DNA from: Gemmatimonadota bacterium | GTDB taxonomy: Bacteria > Gemmatimonadota > Gemmatimonadetes > Gemmatimonadales > GWC2-71-9 | Length of the DNA: 5,649 bases | Direction of reading: 5' to 3' | Assembly (NCBI GenBank): GCA_022573095.1 | Contig: JACZUR010000156.1 | Location: 1 to 5,649, forward strand | Program-made: the position numbers and the translations under genes | Shown here: positions 1 through 4,758 of the stretch, piece by piece | Layout of the letters: every line of letters starts with the position of its first letter | Position numbering within the stretch: position 1 is the first letter of the stretch | Notes under the pieces: generated by a model | Databases searched by the model: none | Seen by the model: only the letters and a program-made list of their open reading frames with translations | Told to the model about the DNA's origin: nothing

Positions 1-119
1 TCGATGAACTGATCTGAAGGCTGAATTTCCTGAATTTGGAGGCTCTGAGCTACTACGACCGAAGTCCCCGACACACCGGCGGCTAGAGCCATGCCGGTAA
101 CAATGAATTTTGTGCGCAT
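1..119 (-). CDS. Secreted protein, N-terminal part only (signal peptide)
   Basis: Only the first 39 codons are inside the window; the gene continues past the left edge. The start ATG (complement of 117-119) is followed by a classic Sec signal peptide: a basic start (MRTK), a hydrophobic core of about 18 residues, and a likely signal peptidase I site after Ala24 (VVVA|QS). The mature part begins QSLQIQEIQPSDQFI, too short to assign to a family. A modest ribosome binding site, GAGG, lies about 10 bases upstream (complement of 130-133). The terminator at 251-287 separates this gene from the upstream minus-strand gene, so it should have its own promoter in 120-250, but I see no convincing -35/-10 pair there. 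The protein is probably periplasmic, outer-membrane or extracellular; its function is unknown. The signal peptide supports a real gene more strongly than the short length would suggest. Confidence 0.7.
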   Translation of the reverse strand, partial: MRTKFIVTGMALAAGVSGTSVVVAQSLQIQEIQPSDQFI

Positions 120-250
120 AACCGACGTACCTCGCGAATCGGAGTGAGGGGTTGGCGGCGCGATCCACATCGCGACCATGATTCAGAAGCTACGATGCAC
201 GGTGGCTCGGGAACGTCGCAGTCTCGGCAGGGAACAGCGTTCGCCTGCGC

Positions 251-287
251 AATAAAAAGGGCCCCCGGTCAATGCGACCGGGGGCCC
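251..287 (-). terminator. Rho-independent terminator of the 310-795 gene
   Basis: A perfect 12-bp GC-rich stem (259-270 pairing with 276-287; arm gggcccccggtc) encloses the 5-base loop aatgc. Read on the minus strand the hairpin is followed by TTTTTATT (complement of 251-258), the U-tract of an intrinsic terminator. On the plus strand the hairpin is followed by tgttcgtc, which is not a U-tract, so termination is directed leftward. It begins 22 bases after the stop codon of the minus-strand gene at 310-795. It supports that gene being real and its transcript ending before the secreted-protein gene at 119. Confidence 0.92.
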
Positions 288-309
288 TGTTCGTCGAAAT
301 TGAGCTCAA

Positions 310-795
310 TTAATACGAGTAATCGTTCGCGGCAACGCGAATCTCTTCCCAGGGACCGCGAGCCTGCCGGTTGTGGCGGCGCACTGCTTCACGCGTTGCC
401 GAAAGACCTGCAACCGTCTGTCGAACGAACTCCTGAGGAAGCGATTCAGTCGACGGTTCGATCGTTACAGTTCCTACATAATCGTTGAGAAAACAAGGGC
501 GGTCCGACGGGCTACCGTCGGCCTTCGCGAAGAACCGATTGTGCTCCACGCGAACGTCTAGACGCACCCCATCTCTATACCTGAACAGCTCCACGACAAC
601 AGCTCCAGATCCAATGCCATCGGGAAATCCCAATGGGGACGATATCTTGATACCGGATTCGTCGCTCGCAACAACGTGTGGCTCGCTTCCAGTGACCCTA
701 CGTAGTAAACCCTCTACTTCGGGCACGAGATGTCCGACGGCATCTTCGATTGACGGGAATGCGAGCTGGCCACTCGATCCTGCTGATCGTACCAT
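310..795 (-). CDS. Hypothetical protein, 161 residues, family not recognised
   Basis: I do not recognise this protein. It has no signal peptide or membrane segment, so it is probably cytoplasmic. The N-terminal half alternates short helix-like and strand-like stretches. A hydrophobic strand (GSGAVVVELFRY, about residues 62-73) is followed by a charged strand (VRLDVRVEHNRFF, about 77-89). The C-terminal third (about 119-150) is rich in Arg, Gln and Ala and looks helical. There is a single Cys (101). The reading frame is supported by signals on both sides: AAAGGAGT eight bases or fewer from the ATG (complement of 803-810), and a strong terminator just after the stop. The overlapping plus-strand frames lack such signals. 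It appears to be a single-gene transcript, diverging from the hydrolase operon, with a sigma-54-like promoter candidate at 871-886. Reality of the gene is well supported; its function is unknown. Confidence 0.82.
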   Translation of the reverse strand: MVRSAGSSGQLAFPSIEDAVGHLVPEVEGLLRRVTGSEPHVVASDESGIKISSPLGFPDGIGSGAVVVELFRYRDGVRLDVRVEHNRFFAKADGSPSDRPCFLNDYVGTVTIEPSTESLPQEFVRQTVAGLSATREAVRRHNRQARGPWEEIRVAANDYSY

Positions 796-802
796 GTGTC
801 AC

Positions 803-810
803 ACTCCTTT
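803..810 (-). promoter_or_regulatory. Strong Shine-Dalgarno site of the 310-795 gene
   Basis: The minus strand reads AAAGGAGT, then seven bases, then ATG at 795. This near-perfect anti-16S complement fixes the start codon and chooses this frame over the antisense frames that overlap it on the plus strand. Confidence 0.85.
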
Positions 811-870
811 CACTGGTCTGAGGCGGGATGGTTATCACCCTGCCACGCAACGCTCTCCACTACTCTTCAT

Positions 871-886
871 AGCCAGAACCGTGCCA
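871..886 (-). promoter_or_regulatory. Candidate sigma-54 (-24/-12) promoter for the 310-795 gene
   Basis: The minus strand reads TGGCACGGTTCTGGCT. Against the sigma-54 consensus TGGCACGNNNNTTGCW there is one mismatch (G for T before the GC), and the invariant GG and GC are at the required spacing. Orientation is correct for the minus gene. Taking the C of GC as -12 (position 872) puts the transcript start near 860, giving a leader of about 65 bases containing the Shine-Dalgarno site. No competing sigma-70 pair was convincing on this strand. Whether this organism has RpoN cannot be seen here. Confidence 0.42.
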
Positions 887-1000
887 CAAGTTCCCTACCG
901 GTTCAGTGCCAAGCTAACATATTGCCTTCAAAAAAGATACGCGCTCGGGCACCACAAAACGGTGACGCCTGACACACACGTAATATGCGCCATTTTGGCG

Positions 1001-1015
1001 TCCCGACCGTCGGGA
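1001..1015. promoter_or_regulatory. Perfect 15-base dyad, candidate regulator binding site
   Basis: TCCCGACCGTCGGGA is a perfect inverted repeat with 7-bp arms around one central base. It is followed by no T-run, so it is not a terminator. It lies about 148 bases upstream of the predicted sigma-54 transcript start of the minus gene, within the range where enhancer-binding proteins bind, and about 145 bases upstream of the candidate promoter of the plus operon. It could serve either gene or neither. No second copy was seen in the window. Confidence 0.3.
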
Positions 1016-1152
1016 ATGGACAGTAAATACCTGTGAGCTTCCTAACCTCTATCTGTATACCGGCTCTGCACTACGGAAGTCACAATGATGCCCCCTTCCT
1101 ATAACTTAGACGCCTAAAAGGTTAACAACTGCACACTCGTCTTTGTTTCTCG

Positions 1153-1182
1153 TTGCCACAGGGTCGGTTACTAGGATAAGAT
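1153..1182 (+). promoter_or_regulatory. Candidate sigma-70-type promoter of the hydrolase operon
   Basis: TTGCCA (1153-1158, five of six to the -35 consensus) is followed 16 bases later by GATAAG (1175-1180) or 18 bases later by TAAGAT (1177-1182), each four of six to the -10 consensus. A start near 1187-1190 would leave a leader of about 35-38 bases before the ATG at 1225. This is the best pair upstream of the operon, but such matches are common by chance. Confidence 0.35.
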
Positions 1183-1224
1183 TCACCTTCATTCAACTGA
1201 GAATGCCGAGATAGGACTGACCCC

Positions 1225-2310
1225 ATGTTTGCCGCCGGGTTTTTGCAAAAATTCATCTGGTACGCGGGAAAAATTGCGTTAGCCGCTGGGGTGTTGTCTC
1301 CGGTTCCGGTGCTGGCTCAGGGGTACGATCGCGTGGAGTCGGGGTCGATTACCGATTTGGAAGGCGTTAGTGTCGGACATCACACTCTGTCGACTCGCCT
1401 TACGGGGTGCACCGTTGTCCTTTTTGAGGACGCAGCCGTCGCCGGGGTGGACATTCGGGGATCCGCTCCGGGAACCAGAGAGACCGATCTTCTCGATCCG
1501 ATTAACCTAGTACAGCGCGTAAACGCCTTCGTTCTATCGGGTGGGAGCGCGTTCGGGTTGAGTGTGGCCGACGGAGTGATCCGTTTTCTGGAGGAGCGCG
1601 GCGTAGGATTCCCGGTCGGCTCGGTCCGCGTACCTATAGTACCGCAAGCCATACTGTTTGATCTTCTCTCCGGTGGCGACCCCACCATCCGGCCCGACGC
1701 CAACTGCGGCTACCAGGCTGCCGTCGCTGCGTCGGCAGAGAATGGGGGGGGGGCGGAAGGAAACGTTGGCGCGGGTGCTGGAGCCACCGTGGGCAAGCTT
1801 TTTGGGCGCTCTCGGGCTATGAAGGGCGGACTGGGGACTGCATCCGTGAGGCTGCCAAGCGGGTTGATAGTCGCTGCTCTCGTAGCGGTAAACGCGGTTG
1901 GTGATATTGTCGAGCCATCAACCGGCGTTGTGATTGCAGGTGCCAGAAACGACGACGGAGAGATTATCGATGTTCGCACGGTGCTTCGAGCACGCGGACT
2001 GTCTCTCGATCCGGAAGTATCAAACACCACGATCGGGGTGGTTGTTACCAACGCAACGCTTACGAAGGCACAAGCGACCAAGGTGGCGCAGATGGCGCAG
2101 GATGGTCTGGCAAGAACGATATATCCAGCGCACACTCCGTACGACGGTGACGTGATTTTTGCCGCCGCCACCGGATTGTTCGATGGGGAGACTGATCTTC
2201 TTGTTATCGGCTCGCTTGCAGCGGACGCAGTCGCGGAAGCGATCGTGCGTGCGGTCCGGGCGGCGGAAGGCACCGCCCTGTACCCGGCTGCCGGTGATCT
2301 CGACCGCTAA
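1225..2310 (+). CDS. Exported P1/S58-family self-cleaving hydrolase (DmpA/NylC-like)
   Basis: This is an N-terminal-nucleophile amidohydrolase of the P1 family (MEROPS S58 DmpA; 6-aminohexanoate-oligomer hydrolase NylC; beta-aminopeptidases). The precursor cuts itself before a Ser/Thr, which becomes the nucleophile. Visible family marks are LSGGSAFGL (104-112), GNVGAGAGATVGK (179-191) and VNAVGD (222-227). The NTTIGVVVTNA stretch (from 267) predicts cleavage at Asn267|Thr268, giving an alpha chain of about 236 residues after signal removal and a beta chain of 94. From memory of NylC (K189, N219, T267, D306, D308), the equivalents K191, N223, T268, D307 and D309 are all present. The first 31 residues form a signal peptide with likely cleavage at VLA|QG, so the enzyme should act outside the cytoplasm. 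AGGA lies 8 bases before the ATG. A G10 run (1744-1753) is inside the gene. The substrate cannot be read; D- or beta-amino-acid peptides, small amides and cyclic or linear oligoamides are all possible. A symporter gene follows after 6 bases. Confidence 0.93.
   Translation: MFAAGFLQKFIWYAGKIALAAGVLSPVPVLAQGYDRVESGSITDLEGVSVGHHTLSTRLTGCTVVLFEDAAVAGVDIRGSAPGTRETDLLDPINLVQRVNAFVLSGGSAFGLSVADGVIRFLEERGVGFPVGSVRVPIVPQAILFDLLSGGDPTIRPDANCGYQAAVAASAENGGGAEGNVGAGAGATVGKLFGRSRAMKGGLGTASVRLPSGLIVAALVAVNAVGDIVEPSTGVVIAGARNDDGEIIDVRTVLRARGLSLDPEVSNTTIGVVVTNATLTKAQATKVAQMAQDGLARTIYPAHTPYDGDVIFAAATGLFDGETDLLVIGSLAADAVAEAIVRAVRAAEGTALYPAAGDLDR
1744..1753 (+). repeat. G10 homopolymer inside the hydrolase gene
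   Basis: Ten consecutive G bases encode Gly-Gly-Gly and the first base of an Ala codon (residues 174-177), just before the conserved GNVGAGAG motif. The reading frame is intact as given. Loss of one G would bring a stop at 1820-1822, gain of one a stop at 1902-1904; both fall before the catalytic Thr268. It may be a slippage-prone tract or a place where the sequencing should be checked. Confidence 0.95.
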
Positions 2311-2316
2311 CTTCAC

Positions 2317-3717
2317 TTGAACGTATATCTTTTTTTCTTACTTGCTTTCTCCGCAGCACTGATCCTCGCTGGTATCGGCTTGGGACGGCTCGTCAGGAGT
2401 AGCGGAGATTTCTTCGTTGCAGGACGGAAGCTCGGACCGGGGTTGCTCTTCGCGACCGTGCTTGCTGCCAATATCGGTGCAGGATCGACGGTCGGCGCCG
2501 CAGGTTTGGCGTATCAGGATGGTTTAAGCGCCTGGTGGTGGGTCGGGTCAGCCGCGATCGGTACATTTTTCCTCGCTTTTTGGGTCGGACCGAAGATCTG
2601 GGAGATTGCCAGCGCTAAGGGACACCTTACGGTGGGTGATTTTCTCGAGGCGCGGTACAGTGTTGAGGTTCGTACCGTGATCGCGGCGTTACTTTGGGCC
2701 GGGACGCTGGCGATACTTGCCGGTCAGTTCATCGCGCTCGCGTGGGTCCTAAACGTCGTAGCTGGAATACCCAAGTACGCAGGCTGTCTTATCGGCGGAG
2801 CGGTGATGATCACATACTTCGCTTCCGGAGGGCTCATCGGCTCGGCTTGGGTGAACTTCGTCCAATTGATTGTGCTAATGCTCGGATTCGCGCTGACGAT
2901 CCCCCTCGCACTTAACAGCCTGGACGGAACTGCATCGCTGATCGATGCTGCACGAAACGTCTCGCCCGACTACACCAATTTTTTCTCGGGAGGATCTTCT
3001 GGTTGGAGATACCTTCCGCTGCTCGCACCCGCATTCATCGTTTCTCCGGGACTGATACAGAAAGTCTACGGAGCGCGGGACAAGGCAAGCGTCCGGCAAG
3101 CCCTGAGCGCAGCCGCGATAGTTATGGCACTTTTCGCGTTTGCACCGACCGTGCTGGGCATTATCGCACGCCTGAACCACCCGGCATTGTCGCATCCTGA
3201 GCTGGCTTTACCTACAATCATGATGGATATGCCACTCGCTGTGGGGGTTATCGGGCTGACCGCACTTTTCGTTGCCGACGTCAGCTCGGCGGACGCGATC
3301 CTCTTCATGTTCTCAACTTCATTCGCGCAGGACCTCTATCGACGCCACATTAGGCCGGGGGCTAGCGACTCTCAGGTTTTAAGTGCCGCGCGGTGGGCGG
3401 CCGTCGTAGGCGGGTCTGTGGGAGTAGGACTTGCGATCGCGGCGCCTTCTGTGATAGATGCTCTCCGCATATTTTACTCGCTACTAAGTGTAAGCCTGTT
3501 CGTACCGGTCATCGTGGGGTTGTATACGGGACGAGCCGGCAAGATTGAGGCTCTGGCGGCTATCGCGTCGGGTGTGCTCTTTACTGTGAGTGCTCAGAGC
3601 TTCACCGACGGCGGCGGCTTTGGGCCGCTGACGCCTACGATGGTCGGACTGCTCGCGTCGGTGACTGTTGTTCTAGCCCTTATGGTTATGAAGAAAAGAG
3701 TGATTGAACGTGGCTAA
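2317..3717 (+). CDS. Sodium:solute symporter, SSS family (SLC5-like)
   Basis: This 466-residue inner-membrane protein has about 13 hydrophobic segments, the usual SSS size. The N-terminal signature SGDFFVAGRKLGP (29-41) precedes a discontinuous helix with AANIGAGSTVGAAGLAYQ (50-67). Family knowledge from Vibrio vSGLT places the Na2 sodium site at A62, I65, A361, S364 and S365. The matching A50-x-x-I53 and A320-x-x-S323-S324 are present here, so sodium coupling is likely intact. After the second motif comes the typical STSFAQDLYRR cytoplasmic exit (about 334-344). The transported solute cannot be predicted; SSS members carry sugars, amino acids, carboxylates, vitamins and urea. Its position 6 bases after an exported amidohydrolase suggests it takes up a hydrolysis product. 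The start is TTG at 2317: an in-frame stop (2308-2310) lies just upstream and later candidates would cut the first helix. There is no clear Shine-Dalgarno site, so translation is probably coupled to the hydrolase. The gene ends in tandem TAA TAG. Confidence 0.92.
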   Translation: MNVYLFFLLAFSAALILAGIGLGRLVRSSGDFFVAGRKLGPGLLFATVLAANIGAGSTVGAAGLAYQDGLSAWWWVGSAAIGTFFLAFWVGPKIWEIASAKGHLTVGDFLEARYSVEVRTVIAALLWAGTLAILAGQFIALAWVLNVVAGIPKYAGCLIGGAVMITYFASGGLIGSAWVNFVQLIVLMLGFALTIPLALNSLDGTASLIDAARNVSPDYTNFFSGGSSGWRYLPLLAPAFIVSPGLIQKVYGARDKASVRQALSAAAIVMALFAFAPTVLGIIARLNHPALSHPELALPTIMMDMPLAVGVIGLTALFVADVSSADAILFMFSTSFAQDLYRRHIRPGASDSQVLSAARWAAVVGGSVGVGLAIAAPSVIDALRIFYSLLSVSLFVPVIVGLYTGRAGKIEALAAIASGVLFTVSAQSFTDGGGFGPLTPTMVGLLASVTVVLALMVMKKRVIERG

Positions 3718-3732
3718 TAGAAATCGAGAACA

Positions 3733-4755
3733 ATGCCTGTTGATAAGTTAGGGCGACCTCACCGCAGCCTCCGCATCTCAGTGACTGATCGTTGTAACAT
3801 CCGATGCAGCTATTGCATGCCGGAGGAGACGTATCAGTGGCTGCCGCGAGACTCTATTCTCTCGTTCGAGGAAATCGAGCGGCTGGTGTCGATTTTTACA
3901 CGTCAGGGTGTCAGAAAGCTAAGAATTACCGGTGGCGAGCCCCTCATGAGGCGCGGGCTCGATCAGCTTATTGAGGTGTTAAAGTCGGTATCCGGCGTGG
4001 AAGAAATTGCGCTCACCACAAACGGCATCCTGCTATCTCGCGATGCCGACATTCTCAAGCGCTCGGGGCTCGATCGTGTAACTGTGAGTCTGGATACTTT
4101 GGACGCGTCCAGGTTTCGCAAGTTTACCAGGAGCGCGAAACACGCTGACGTGCTGGCGGCCATCGCTCGGCTCGGTGACGTGGGGTTCGTGGGTACCAAG
4201 ATCAACACCGTTGTGACGCGTGGATTCAACGACGACGAGATCAGCGACCTGATTGAATTCGGTCGATCTGCGCGTTGTGAAGTGCGATTCATCGAGTATA
4301 TGGATGTCGGTGGCGCCACCCGCTGGTCTATGGACCAGGTTGTGACGCGATCCGAAATTCTGGAAATTTTGCAGCGAGAGTACGGTGAGATCGGTCCGAT
4401 ATCAGAAGAAGATTCGTCGCGGCCGGCGCAGCTATTTCGATTGCCGGATGGACTGCAGTTCGGGATCATCGCTTCGACGACCACGCCGTTTTGTGCGACG
4501 TGTGACCGCAGTCGCCTGACGGCGGACGGGATGTGGCTGCGCTGTCTTTATGCTGATACCGGTACGGATCTAAAAGTGATGCTGCGACGCGGCGATTCGG
4601 ATGATGAAATCGCACGCGCTATAGAAACTGGCTGGATTGCGCGCCGGGATCGGGGTGCGGAGGAGAGACTTGCGGTGTCTGATCGCGACGTTCTATATCA
4701 AGTCGGATCCCTGCGATCGGATCCGCACCGCGAGATGCATACACGAGGGGGGTGA
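3733..4755 (+). CDS. moaA: GTP 3',8-cyclase MoaA, molybdenum cofactor synthesis
   Basis: MoaA is a cytoplasmic radical-SAM enzyme. It converts GTP to 3',8-cyclo-7,8-dihydro-GTP, which MoaC turns into cyclic pyranopterin monophosphate, the first stage of molybdenum cofactor synthesis. At 340 residues it is full length (E. coli about 329). The radical-SAM cluster motif C21-x3-C25-x2-C28 follows LRISVTDR, and ITGGEPL places the SAM-binding GGEP at 67-70. The second 4Fe-4S cluster motif is C254-x2-C257-x13-C271, with R259 and R261 (CDRSRL) matching the conserved GTP-contacting arginines. The protein ends DPHREMHTRGG; the terminal Gly-Gly is known to be needed for activity. Everything expected of an active enzyme is present. 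It starts 15 bases after the symporter stop with only a weak purine stretch (GAGAA) before the ATG. No other cofactor gene (moaC, moaE, moaD, moeA, mogA) is in the window, so the rest of the pathway must be elsewhere. Confidence 0.98.
   Translation: MPVDKLGRPHRSLRISVTDRCNIRCSYCMPEETYQWLPRDSILSFEEIERLVSIFTRQGVRKLRITGGEPLMRRGLDQLIEVLKSVSGVEEIALTTNGILLSRDADILKRSGLDRVTVSLDTLDASRFRKFTRSAKHADVLAAIARLGDVGFVGTKINTVVTRGFNDDEISDLIEFGRSARCEVRFIEYMDVGGATRWSMDQVVTRSEILEILQREYGEIGPISEEDSSRPAQLFRLPDGLQFGIIASTTTPFCATCDRSRLTADGMWLRCLYADTGTDLKVMLRRGDSDDEIARAIETGWIARRDRGAEERLAVSDRDVLYQVGSLRSDPHREMHTRGG
4745..4752 (+). promoter_or_regulatory. Shine-Dalgarno site overlapping the end of moaA
   Basis: GAGGGGGG is formed by the last moaA codons, including those of the functional C-terminal Gly-Gly. 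It precedes the TGA (4753-4755) and the next ATG at 4759. It explains how the lipoprotein gene is translated with only three bases between stop and start, and implies translational coupling to moaA. Confidence 0.65.
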
Positions 4756-4758
4756 GGA

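Larger units (their letters stand above)
796..1224. other. Divergent intergenic control region, 429 bases
   Basis: This gap lies between the divergently transcribed orphan gene (starts at 795, minus) and the hydrolase operon (starts at 1225, plus). It is visibly less GC-rich than the genes beside it. It holds a Shine-Dalgarno site for the minus gene, a sigma-54-like promoter candidate (871-886, minus), a perfect 15-base dyad (1001-1015) and a sigma-70-like promoter candidate for the operon (1153-1182). A TATAAC box at 1100-1105 resembles a -10 element but has no good -35 partner at 17 bases. I see no RNA gene, riboswitch-like fold, or convincing small coding region; the plus-strand open frame reaching 1036 has no ribosome binding site and lies mostly antisense to the minus gene. 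Confidence 0.6.

Noticed and set aside
144..488. 114-codon plus-strand open frame
   Set aside because: It runs through the terminator hairpin and into the antisense of the orphan gene. It has no good start signal, and its Arg/Ser-rich composition is typical of a shadow frame.
485..1036. 183-codon plus-strand open frame
   Set aside because: It begins at a TTG without a ribosome binding site, is antisense to the 310-795 gene for most of its length, and runs across the promoter region. The minus-strand gene has a strong Shine-Dalgarno site and terminator.
1100..1105. TATAAC box as a -10 element for the operon
   Set aside because: It matches five of six bases but has no acceptable -35 at 16-18 bases, and it would give a leader of over 110 bases when a better-placed pair exists at 1153-1182.
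796..1224. Possible CRISPR, tRNA, riboswitch or mobile-element remnant in the gap
   Set aside because: No repeated spacers, cloverleaf arms, long conserved-looking stems, or terminal inverted repeats with target duplications were seen.
1710..2273. 187-codon minus-strand open frame inside the hydrolase gene
   Set aside because: It is Ala/Ser/Thr/Pro-rich low-complexity translation, a shadow of a GC-rich gene whose plus frame has clear family motifs.
4698..4727. Repeated tcggatcc words near the end of moaA
   Set aside because: Two 8-base copies inside codons for conserved MoaA residues; short, and explained by coding.
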